From: an uncultured Candidatus Melainabacteria bacterium
Lineage (GTDB): Bacteria; Cyanobacteriota; Vampirovibrionia; Gastranaerophilales; Gastranaerophilaceae
Direction of reading: 5' to 3'
NCBI GenBank assembly: GCA_934693215.1
Contig: CAKUVB010000085.1
Coordinates: 1 to 7,322, forward strand
Length of the DNA: 7,322 nucleotides
Below are positions 1 to 5,116 of this stretch, in pieces. Each line of letters starts with the position of its first letter. Within the stretch, counting starts at the first letter, position 1. The notes under the pieces were generated by a model. That model had not been told where the DNA came from, made no database searches, and saw only the letters and a list, made by a program, of their open reading frames with translations. The position numbers were made by a program, and so were the translations under genes.

Positions 1-149
1 CATTGGCTAACATGTTTGGTTATGCAACTGACTTGAGATCTAACACTCAAGGTCGTGGTACATTCTCTATGGAATTCCAATGCTACGAACAAGTTCCTGC
101 TAACATCGAAAAAGAAATTATCGAAAAATCAGGAGCTGCTAAAGCATAA
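1..149 (+). CDS. fusA: Elongation factor G, C-terminal end (partial)
   Basis: EF-G is the cytosolic GTPase that drives ribosomal translocation and, with RRF, ribosome recycling. Only the last 48 codons are in the window; the reading frame starts at base 3 and ends with TAA at 147-149. The peptide contains LANMFGYATDLRSNTQGRG followed by FSMEFQCYEQVP and NIEKEIIEK. This is the end of EF-G domain V, where the family typically reads MFGYATDLRS.TQGR, then SMEF, then VP.NI..EII. The short KSGAAKA tail is a lineage-specific extension. No tuf gene follows, unlike a classical str operon; a strong terminator comes 25 bases after the stop, so this is the last gene of its transcript. The call rests on recognised family sequence and is firm despite the truncation. 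Confidence 0.95.
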   Translation, partial: LANMFGYATDLRSNTQGRGTFSMEFQCYEQVPANIEKEIIEKSGAAKA

Positions 150-173
150 TAACATTATTGTTGTTATATATAG

Positions 174-209
174 AAATAGTCGGTATAAATTTATACCGAC
201 TATTTTTTT
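174..209 (+). terminator. fusA intrinsic terminator
   Basis: Bases 174-205 are a perfect 32-base palindrome with arms centred between 189 and 190. The GC-containing core is GTCGGTAT / ATACCGAC, and a run of seven T follows at 203-209. This is a classic Rho-independent terminator 25 bases past the fusA stop. It also lies between convergent genes, so it may help end the minus-strand DUF2130 transcript, but the T run on that strand is only three bases. Confidence 0.93.
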
Positions 210-234
210 ATATGTAATAAATTTACTAATTTAT

Positions 235-1473
235 TTAATCTACAGTATCTAAAAGAGGTAGTTCAAGAGCCTCTACTCGTTGGATTGCGTTGCCTGATAT
301 TCCTTGTATTGCTCCGTACATATCTGTTGTTGCTGACAATACATTTTGGATTTCTTTTTCTCTTTTCTTCCAAAGTTTGTTCATTGCACGTTTTTCTGAT
401 TCCAAATCGTTTTGAAGTCCAACGAATGCGTTTACGATTGTTTCAAACTGGAATCTGAATTCTGTGCTTGTTAAATAATTATACAAAATAGCACTTTTTT
501 CGTGTCTGTTTTCTTGCAAAGTTTTTGTATCGCTTATTTTGATAAGGGTTTCTCTCAGGATAAACGAAAGAGCCTTAAATTCTTCATAAGTACAAATATA
601 TACTCCATCACGCATACCCATTCTTGTCATGTCTTTAGGATATACGGCAGTTACAAGCACTCCTATATCTGCACCTTTTTCTTGAATATCGTTTTTGAAC
701 TTTGCAATCCAATCTTCTTTAAAGGTTTTTGTTCGTTTACTTTCGTAGTATATTGTTCCACAATTAGGTTTATATGAGGTGTTGACAATTTGTAAAGAAT
801 CTGCACCCATATCACCTTTGCCAACTTCTTTTATCTCGTCATAAATATAGTTTTCTTTCAGATATTTTTCTATTGCCAGTTCTTGAACTTCACCTTGCAA
901 CTGCATAGAGCCTTGTTCTTGACGTTTTTTCATTTCTTCTGTCAAGTCTTTTTGGTCTTGAAGTTGTTTTTGCAATTCTTTGATTTGGAGTTCAAACTTT
1001 TCTTCTGCTTGTTTTTGATATTTTTGTTTTTCTTCAACAAGTTTTTGCGAGAATTCTTTTTCTGTATCTGCAATAATTTTTTCTTGCAATTCTTCTTTTT
1101 CTCTTTCAAGACGAGATTTTTCAGCTTTTAATTTGTTGAGTTCTTTTATTTGTAATGATTTTTCTTCAAGTTCTTTTTCAAGTTCTTGATAAGCTTCTTT
1201 TTGTTCTTCTCGTATATTCTTTTTGAGTTCTTCTTCTTTTGCTTTGAATTCCTGTTTTTGTGATTTTAGTGCATCATCTATAGCTTTTTCTTTCTCTTTT
1301 TCAAGTTGAGATTTAAGCGACTCTGTTTGCTTTTTGTATTCTTCTAATTGTTTATCTAATTCAGCTTTTTGTTGTGCAAGTTTTTTATCAAGGGTATCTT
1401 TTGCCTCTGCTTGAATTAGGTTTTCTATATCTATTTCTTCACCACACTTAGGACATTTAATTTTATTAGCCAT
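235..1473 (-). CDS. DUF2130-family coiled-coil protein, possible nuclease fold
   Basis: This 412-residue protein has the layout of the DUF2130 family (COG4487), whose role is not established. It starts with a half zinc ribbon (CPKCG, C7 and C10, only one cysteine pair). Residues of about 20-205 are a long, highly charged coiled coil rich in E, K and Q. The conserved C-terminal domain runs from about 205 to 385. Within it, GADSLQIV (D225, Q228) is followed by IYYESK (E244, K246), then F..DW and GADIGVLV. This D...ExK spacing resembles the PD-(D/E)XK nuclease core; that reading is inference. There is no signal peptide or membrane segment, so it is probably cytosolic. The ATG is preceded by GGAG (1480-1483) at six bases, and the gene has its own promoter. 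It faces fusA and follows the SLH gene on the same strand, separated from it by a terminator. Confidence 0.85.
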   Translation of the reverse strand: MANKIKCPKCGEEIDIENLIQAEAKDTLDKKLAQQKAELDKQLEEYKKQTESLKSQLEKEKEKAIDDALKSQKQEFKAKEEELKKNIREEQKEAYQELEKELEEKSLQIKELNKLKAEKSRLEREKEELQEKIIADTEKEFSQKLVEEKQKYQKQAEEKFELQIKELQKQLQDQKDLTEEMKKRQEQGSMQLQGEVQELAIEKYLKENYIYDEIKEVGKGDMGADSLQIVNTSYKPNCGTIYYESKRTKTFKEDWIAKFKNDIQEKGADIGVLVTAVYPKDMTRMGMRDGVYICTYEEFKALSFILRETLIKISDTKTLQENRHEKSAILYNYLTSTEFRFQFETIVNAFVGLQNDLESEKRAMNKLWKKREKEIQNVLSATTDMYGAIQGISGNAIQRVEALELPLLDTVD

Positions 1474-1498
1474 TTACAACTCCATTTCTGATAACAGA

Positions 1499-1527
1499 AA
1501 GATATAATATATTAGCTAACTTGTCAA
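1499..1527 (-). promoter_or_regulatory. Promoter of the DUF2130 gene
   Basis: Read on the minus strand, a perfect -35 TTGACA (1527-1522) is followed after 17 bases by TATCTT (1504-1499); TATATC at 15 bases is an alternative -10. Transcription would start near 1492, giving a leader of about 20 nt with the GGAG ribosome site. A small inverted repeat, TTTCTG/CAGAAA (1485-1500), overlaps the predicted start point and could be an operator or be incidental. Confidence 0.55.
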
Positions 1528-1558
1528 CTAAGGTTTGTGTTGGTTGATTATTTTACCC

Positions 1559-1584
1559 AAAAGAAAAGGGCTGATTACAGCCCT
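1559..1584 (-). terminator. Terminator of the SLH gene, containing its stop codon
   Basis: On the minus strand, AGGGCTG and CAGCCCT form a perfect 7-bp stem (1584-1578 with 1573-1567) around the loop TAAT, followed by TTTTCTTTT. The TAA stop codon of the SLH protein (1577-1575) is in the loop, so the last codons and the terminator share the same bases. It separates the SLH transcript from the DUF2130 promoter just downstream. Confidence 0.85.
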
Positions 1585-2888
1585 GTTTCTTGTTGTTCTT
1601 GTTGTTGCATTCTTTCTGGATTTGTTAGGAATGCATCATCTAACATAATAACTTTTATTTTTTCTCCTTCTCTGGCTCTATAATTTAGTCCCGGAGTTAC
1701 TGCTCCAACACCTGTAAGAGCTTTTGGAATTGCAAGCCATAGAGTTTCTTTTAATGCGTTATCTCTTGTGTATGTTTTTGCTTGCACATCATAAGCTGTT
1801 CCATCAGGTAGAACAAATTGTTTATAGTTTACATAAACTTTTGCACGTCTATTGAAACTATTTGGAGCTTCAACAATAGAAACTTCTGAAGTTAGTTTTG
1901 TTCCTGCAGGTAATAACATTGTTCCTTCATCTGTATATAAGCCTTGTGGAAGAACAAAGTTTATTTTATCACCTTCAGATGCAGTTTTTGATGCAAATTT
2001 AGATTCATATTTTACAGGAACTACGTTGCCTTCTAAAATAATTTTTCTCCAGTTTGTAATTTGGATTTTAGAGCAAGGTGTTCTTCTTACCAAGTTTAGG
2101 TGTTCAACAGAAAGCATTTTTTCTGAAGGGATAACAAATTTTGGTTTTACCAATGAAAGTTTATCATTCAAACGTGATAAAAGAACTGCAGTTTCTGCTC
2201 TTGTTATGTTTCTATTTGGTTCAAGTTTGTTTTCGTCTGGGTGGTTTACGAAAATACCATAGTTGATAGATTTTGCATAAGGTATTTTTGCCCATTCAGG
2301 AATTTCATTTTTATCTGAGTATGGGTCCAAAATTGAACAATCTACAAATTTATCTTTTGTAATATGGCTTATGATAGATGTAGTTTCACTTCTTAGCATT
2401 GTGTTGTTTGGTAGGAACGTGTTGTCAGGATATCCATATACAAGTCCAAGTTGTTCAGAACGTAAAACATCTGCATAATAAGCATCTGATTTTTTAACAT
2501 CTGTAAAAATATTAGAGATTTTTACATCAAGATTATCGTTAGATAAAATCTTCAAAAGAGCTTGAACAAATTCTATTCTTGTAAGATTTTTTTCAGGATT
2601 AAATTTGCCATCTTCATCTAGTTTCATTATACCTTTAGAAACAACATTCTCGATAGGCATTTTTGCCCAATAATCTGATGAGATATCTTTTATTGTAACT
2701 TTTGTTTGTTCCGGTGTATCTTTTGTCGTACCTATTTCTGTAGGCTGAGATACTTCTACAGGTTGTACCACTTGAGTTTGTTGTGGTGTTACAGGTTTAA
2801 CAGTTTGTTCAGCTTGTTCTCCTTCTGCTAGAGCTGGAGTTATGCTTAATAAACTAAGTAATAATAAAGTTGCTAATCTTTTTTTCAT
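1575..2888 (-). CDS. Secreted protein with three SLH domains
   Basis: This 437-residue exported protein probably anchors in the cell envelope. Residues 1-21 are a signal peptide (MKKR, a leucine-rich core, then ALA before E22). A low-complexity Q/P/V/T linker of about 45 residues follows. Three S-layer homology domains lie at about 69-115, 127-177 and 187-240. Each has the family pattern: an aromatic start, a GI or GL turn (SKGIMKLDEDGKFNP, LGLVYGYPDNTFLPNN) and a terminal R.E or RAE (LTRIEFVQ, RSETTS, ITRAETAVLL). SLH domains bind pyruvylated or otherwise modified wall polysaccharide. Residues of about 288-420 form an unassigned, probably beta-rich domain; LLPAGTKL...V and FVLPDGTAYDV loosely recall TrbI/VirB10-like beta domains. 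There is no transmembrane beta-barrel, so it is not an OmpM-type porin. The start is supported by AGGAT nine bases upstream and by a good promoter. Confidence 0.88.
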   Translation of the reverse strand: MKKRLATLLLLSLLSITPALAEGEQAEQTVKPVTPQQTQVVQPVEVSQPTEIGTTKDTPEQTKVTIKDISSDYWAKMPIENVVSKGIMKLDEDGKFNPEKNLTRIEFVQALLKILSNDNLDVKISNIFTDVKKSDAYYADVLRSEQLGLVYGYPDNTFLPNNTMLRSETTSIISHITKDKFVDCSILDPYSDKNEIPEWAKIPYAKSINYGIFVNHPDENKLEPNRNITRAETAVLLSRLNDKLSLVKPKFVIPSEKMLSVEHLNLVRRTPCSKIQITNWRKIILEGNVVPVKYESKFASKTASEGDKINFVLPQGLYTDEGTMLLPAGTKLTSEVSIVEAPNSFNRRAKVYVNYKQFVLPDGTAYDVQAKTYTRDNALKETLWLAIPKALTGVGAVTPGLNYRAREGEKIKVIMLDDAFLTNPERMQQQEQQETGL

Positions 2889-2923
2889 ATTTTATATCCT
2901 TTATTCATTCCATCTGTAAGGAA

Positions 2924-2952
2924 AGTATAGCCCACATGTTAATTTTTTTCAA
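2924..2952 (-). promoter_or_regulatory. Promoter of the SLH gene
   Basis: On the minus strand, TTGAAA (2952-2947) and TATACT (2929-2924) are separated by exactly 17 bases, a near-consensus housekeeping promoter. The start point would be near 2917, with a leader of about 29 nt that carries the AGGAT ribosome site (2900-2896). Its -35 box lies within a few bases of the elements of the divergent rplJ promoter. Confidence 0.7.
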
Positions 2953-2956
2953 GAAA

Positions 2957-2982
2957 TTGTTAAAAAGTGCTTGATTTATAAT
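2957..2982 (+). promoter_or_regulatory. Likely promoter of the rplJ-rplL operon
   Basis: A perfect -10 box TATAAT lies at 2977-2982. The best -35 candidate, TTGTTA (2957-2962), has a short 14-base spacer. A second possibility is TTGATT (2971-2976) with GATAAT (2991-2996), also at 14 bases. Either would start a leader of roughly 255-270 nt. The exact start is uncertain, but the gene order and the structured leader require a promoter here. Confidence 0.45.
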
Positions 2983-3000
2983 CTTTATTTGATAATATAA

Positions 3001-3240
3001 AAACACAAACCGCAGACAGTTAGTTATGCTGATAGAGTTTCAAGGTGAAAATCCTCGATGTAAAAGAAACAAAGTTTCTAGCTCATCGCATTATAAAAGG
3101 AAGAACCGGCTAACCTAGGTTACACAGTCGAAATATCAAAATAGTTTTAAAATGTGTAAGATTTTGCGGTAAAGTAATTGACGCAAAGTCTTTTTACTAT
3201 GTAAATAAAAGGTCGAAACGGATTATTAATCCGCAAAAAT
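3001..3240 (+). promoter_or_regulatory. L10-type ribosomal protein leader (autoregulatory RNA)
   Basis: The 5' region of rplJ folds into nested helices. The closing helix is ACCGCA (3009-3014) with TGCGGT (3165-3170). Inside it are GTTAG (3019-3023) with CTAAC (3110-3114), and a bulged stem 3026-3038 with 3081-3091 carrying the apical hairpin GAAAC/GTTTC. A further stem, TTACACA (3120-3126) with TGTGTAA (3153-3159), lies next to the closing helix. The CCGCAGACAG start recalls the known L10 leader family, in which the L10(L12)4 complex binds leader RNA and represses its own operon. Pairings were traced by eye; the Rfam family assignment (L10_leader) comes from position and resemblance. Confidence 0.7.
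3160..3195 (+). terminator. Attenuator terminator in the rplJ leader
   Basis: GATTTTGCG (3160-3168) pairs with CGCAAAGTC (3182-3190) in a 9-bp stem with one G-T pair and a 13-base loop, followed directly by TTTTT (3191-3195). Bases 3165-3168 are also in the 3' strand of the leader's closing helix, so terminator and leader fold are mutually exclusive. That is the arrangement of a transcription attenuator. Confidence 0.7.
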
Positions 3241-3258
3241 AAAACAAAGGAGCAAAAA

Positions 3259-3780
3259 ATGTCAACAAAAGCCTTTAAATCAGAAAAAATTTCTCAAATG
3301 AAAGAGAAAATTGAAAAGGCAAAAGTTGCTATTGTTACTGATTACAAAGGTTTATCAGTAGAAGAAATTACCAAACTAAGACGCTTAATTCAAAAAGAAG
3401 ATGCTGATTATATGGTAACTAAAAACACTTTAGCAAAAATTGCCATTAAAGGAACAGAATACGAAGTTTTAGCTGATTCTTTGACAGGTCCTGTTGCAAT
3501 CGCATTTGGTTTTGATGACCAAGTTGCACCTGCAAAAGTATTAGCAAAATTCATGAAAGAAACCAAAAAAGGTGAAATCCTAGCTGCTGCTATGGACGGT
3601 AAATTATTATCTGCTTCAGAAGCAAAAGCTTTGGCTACATTACCATCAAAACAAGAAATTTACGCAAAAATGCTTGGTTGTATCAATTCACCTGCATCTG
3701 GTATCGCAAACTCTATCAATGCGGTTATGTCTTCATTAACAAGAGCTATGGCTGCTGTTAGAGATCAAAAATCTGCGTAA
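3259..3780 (+). CDS. rplJ: 50S ribosomal protein L10
   Basis: L10 forms the base of the ribosomal stalk; it binds 23S rRNA and holds the L7/L12 dimers that recruit translation factors. The 173-residue length is normal. Visible landmarks are VAIVTDYKGLSVEEITKLRR (from V23), VTKNTLAKIA (from V53) and LTGPVAIAFGFDD in the N-terminal globular domain. The C-terminal part, ending in INAVMSSLTRAMAAV, is the helix that carries the L7/L12 dimers. That stretch resembles cyanobacterial L10 (INEVPSSLARALQAV), which supports the lineage call. AAAGGAG at 3246-3252 precedes the ATG at a normal distance. It is the first gene of a two-gene operon with rplL; rplK and rplA do not precede it on this strand. Expression is probably set by the leader attenuator. 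Confidence 0.97.
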   Translation: MSTKAFKSEKISQMKEKIEKAKVAIVTDYKGLSVEEITKLRRLIQKEDADYMVTKNTLAKIAIKGTEYEVLADSLTGPVAIAFGFDDQVAPAKVLAKFMKETKKGEILAAAMDGKLLSASEAKALATLPSKQEIYAKMLGCINSPASGIANSINAVMSSLTRAMAAVRDQKSA

Positions 3781-3790
3781 GATTTACGCA
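3774..3790 (+). other. Hairpin over the rplJ stop codon
   Basis: TGCGTAA (3774-3780), which includes the stop codon, and TTACGCA (3784-3790) form a perfect 7-bp stem with a GAT loop. No T run follows, so it is not an intrinsic terminator. Its place between rplJ and rplL would suit an RNA processing or stability site that favours rplL, whose product is needed in several-fold excess; that role is inference. Confidence 0.5.
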
Positions 3791-3852
3791 TCTGATTTAA
3801 TTCAGAACAAAACGTATATTACACAAATTAAAATAATAAAAAGGAGAAAACC

Positions 3853-4227
3853 ATGAGTGTAGAATCTATTTTAGAATCAATTGAAAAATTAACTTTATTA
3901 GAAGCTTCAGAATTAGTAAAAGCTATGGAAGAAAAATTTGGCGTTTCAGCTGCTGCTCCAGTTGCTGTAGCTGCTGCTGCTCCAGCTGCTGCAGGTGGTG
4001 CTGAAGATGCTGCTGATGCAGAAGTTACATTAGTATTAGCTTCAGCTGGTGCTAACAAAATCGCTGTATTAAAAGAAGTTAGAGCTATCACAGGTCTTGG
4101 CTTGAAAGAAGCTAAAGAATTAGTTGATGGTGCTCCAAAAGCTATCAAAGAAAACATCAAAAAAGATGAAGCTGAAGAATTAAAGAAAAAATTAGAAGAA
4201 GCTGGAGCTACTGTAGAAATCAAGTAG
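3853..4227 (+). CDS. rplL: 50S ribosomal protein L7/L12
   Basis: L7/L12 is the multicopy acidic stalk protein that recruits and activates IF2, EF-Tu, EF-G and release factors. The 124-residue product has the standard three parts: an N-terminal dimerisation and L10-binding helix pair (about 1-31, with TLLEASELVKAMEEKFGV), an alanine-rich flexible hinge (about 32-56), and a globular factor-binding domain (57-124). The last contains the conserved KIAVLKEVRAITGLGLKEAK and VDGAPKAIKE segments. AAGGAG (3841-3846) lies six bases before the ATG. It follows rplJ after 72 bases and is cotranscribed, then ends at a strong terminator, so rpoB is not linked as it is in Proteobacteria and Firmicutes. The alanine-rich frame on the opposite strand is only a shadow. 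Confidence 0.98.
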   Translation: MSVESILESIEKLTLLEASELVKAMEEKFGVSAAAPVAVAAAAPAAAGGAEDAADAEVTLVLASAGANKIAVLKEVRAITGLGLKEAKELVDGAPKAIKENIKKDEAEELKKKLEEAGATVEIK

Positions 4228-4258
4228 TTTTAGTTAATTCAAATTTGACTGAGATTTT

Positions 4259-4294
4259 AAGGAACAGGGTCAGTTTTGGCTCTGTTCCTTTTTT
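4259..4294 (+). terminator. rplJ-rplL operon terminator
   Basis: AAGGAACAG (4259-4267) pairs with CTGTTCCTT (4282-4290); the stem extends inward with GGTC/GGCT, and the run of six T at 4289-4294 follows. This is a canonical intrinsic terminator 32 bases past the rplL stop. Confidence 0.93.
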
Positions 4295-4328
4295 GTTAGG
4301 TTAGAAAAATTATATTTAAAAAAATAAC

Positions 4329-4357
4329 TTGATATTTAAGTATGCTTATGAGATAAT
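4329..4357 (+). promoter_or_regulatory. Promoter of the tRNA-Met repeat transcript
   Basis: TTGATA (4329-4334) and GATAAT (4352-4357) are separated by exactly 17 bases. Transcription would begin near 4364 and run through the two tRNA-derived units and the tRNA to the terminator at 4682, a precursor of about 320 nt. No equally good promoter lies between the units and the tRNA, so the units are probably transcribed as part of the tRNA leader. Confidence 0.6.
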
Positions 4358-4386
4358 TTTTCTTGTCGAAAGATGATTTCTTGAAT

Positions 4387-4567
4387 GGCTGGGTAGCTCA
4401 CAAGGTTGAGTTTACGAAACCGGTAAGATTTCCTAGAGCGAACGCTCTAGCCAGTAAGAAAAAATTTAATAGTATATGGCTGGGTAGCTCACAAGGTTGA
4501 GTTTATGAAACCGGTAAGATTTCCTAGAGCGAACGCTCTAGCCAGTAAGAAAAATTTAATAGTATAT
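4387..4567 (+). repeat. Two tandem tRNA-Met-derived units
   Basis: Two copies lie head to tail at 4387-4477 (91 nt) and 4478-4567 (90 nt), differing by one C/T change (4434-region arm excluded; the change is in TTTACG versus TTTATG) and one A in a run. Each opens with the first 14 bases of the tRNA, GGCTGGGTAGCTCA. It then diverges, ends with a hairpin CTAGAGC/GCTCTAG and the motif CGAACGCTCTAGCCAG (4439-4454 and 4530-4545), and closes with the same A/T-rich linker that precedes the tRNA. The 16-base motif is the exact reverse complement of tRNA bases 4583-4598. A D-arm-like stem (GCTC/GAGT) and a second stem with a 7-base loop (TTAC or TTAT with GTAA) can form. The anticodon arm, T-loop and full acceptor stem of a real tRNA are missing, so these are not functional tRNAs. 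Confidence 0.85.
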
Positions 4568-4641
4568 GGCTGGGTAGCTCAGCTGGCTAGAGCGTTCGGC
4601 TCATACCCGAGAGGTCGAGAGTTCGAGTCTCTCCCCAGCTA
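4568..4641 (+). tRNA. tRNA-Met (anticodon CAT)
   Basis: The 74-base gene folds as a full cloverleaf. The acceptor stem is GGCTGGG with CCCAGCT (first pair G-T) and discriminator A. The D stem is GCTC/GAGC, and the anticodon stem is TTCGG/CCGAG with loop CTCATAC (CAT at 4602-4604). The variable loop is AGGTC, and the T stem GAGAG/CTCTC encloses loop TTCGAGT. CCA is not encoded. A paired first base and the general sequence favour elongator Met; an isoleucine tRNA with lysidine-modified CAT cannot be fully excluded. It is the only intact tRNA in a cluster of its own partial copies and is followed within ten bases by a terminator. Confidence 0.95.
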
Positions 4642-4825
4642 TTAAATTAAAAAAGAGTTTCTTTTAAAGAAACTCTTTTTTTGTTTCTCGGGTAATCGCC
4701 GAACGCAGGTTCTCCAAGAGAACCCAATCGTCCAAAGTATCACTTTGTCCTCTTGTATCGTTCGTCTCCCTCTCCTGAAAACGATACTTAATCGTTTTCA
4801 GTCGGCAGAGTCCGAGAGGTCGAAA
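4624..4825 (+). repeat. Downstream tRNA-derived module, copy 1
   Basis: The module begins inside the T loop of the intact tRNA (CGAGTCTCTCCCCAGCTA), runs through the terminator, and continues for 143 bases of structured non-coding sequence. Hairpins lie at 4708-4724 (7 bp, CAA loop), 4733-4747 (6 bp) and 4775-4801 (11 bp, ACTTA loop). GTATCGTT (4755-4762) can instead pair with AACGATAC (4780-4787), which competes with the 11-bp hairpin. It carries an antisense copy of the tRNA anticodon arm at 4686-4706 and ends with CCGAGAGGTCGA (4812-4823), identical to tRNA bases 4607-4618. The origin of the rest of the module is not recognised. Confidence 0.9.
4651..4682 (+). terminator. tRNA-Met terminator (copy in module 1)
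   Basis: AAAGAGTTTCTTT and AAAGAAACTCTTT form a perfect inverted repeat centred on base 4665, followed by T to 4682 (seven T from 4676). On the opposite strand the same stem is followed by six T, so it can also stop antisense transcription coming from hsdR. Confidence 0.92.
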
Positions 4826-4877
4826 GGTAATAATTGTAACTAATAGTTTAAACTTAAACTTGAGAGAAGTTAAAAAA

Positions 4878-5081
4878 CGAGTCTCTCCCCAGCTATTAAA
4901 TTAAAAAAGAGTTTCTTTTAAAGAAACTCTTTTTTTGTTTCTCGGGTAATCGCCGAACGCAGGTTCTCCAAGAGAACCCAATCGTCCAAAGTATCACTTT
5001 GTCCTCTTGTATCGTTCGTCTCCCTCTCCTGAAAACGATACTTAATCGTTTTCAGTCGGCAGAGAGTCCGAGAGGTCGAAA
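4878..5081 (+). repeat. Downstream tRNA-derived module, copy 2
   Basis: This repeats copy 1 at an offset of 254 bases; the only difference I see is two extra bases (AG) near 5065. It therefore contains a tRNA 3' half without a 5' half, a second terminator (4905-4936), a second antisense anticodon-arm copy (4940-4960) and the same hairpins. The 52 bases between the copies (4826-4877) are A/T-rich. They contain GAGAG (4862-4866), which could pair with CTCTC of copy 2 to rebuild a T stem with an enlarged loop. Near-identity points to a recent duplication or active homogenisation. Confidence 0.9.
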
Positions 5082-5116
5082 TAAATGTTATGGAATCTGC
5101 CAGTGAAGTCCGAAAG

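Noticed and set aside
55..252. Plus-strand reading frame over the fusA end and terminator
   Set aside because: It runs through the fusA end in another frame and through the terminator; hydrophobic only because of A/T-rich sequence.
3828..4223. Alanine/serine-rich reading frame on the minus strand opposite rplL
   Set aside because: It is the complement of the alanine-rich L7/L12 hinge and codon-biased sequence; it has no ribosome site or family match.
4387..4477. A second functional tRNA gene
   Set aside because: The first 14 bases match tRNA-Met and partial stems form, but there is no anticodon loop with U33, no T loop and no 7-bp acceptor stem.
4387..4567. CRISPR-like tandem repeat
   Set aside because: Only two copies of 90-91 nt, directly adjacent, with no unique spacers and clear homology to the neighbouring tRNA; no cas genes.
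4878..4895. Prophage or integrative-element attachment site (attR)
   Set aside because: The tRNA 3' end is duplicated, but the copy lies only 254 bases away, the identity continues 180 bases further, and no integrase is present; tandem duplication explains it better.
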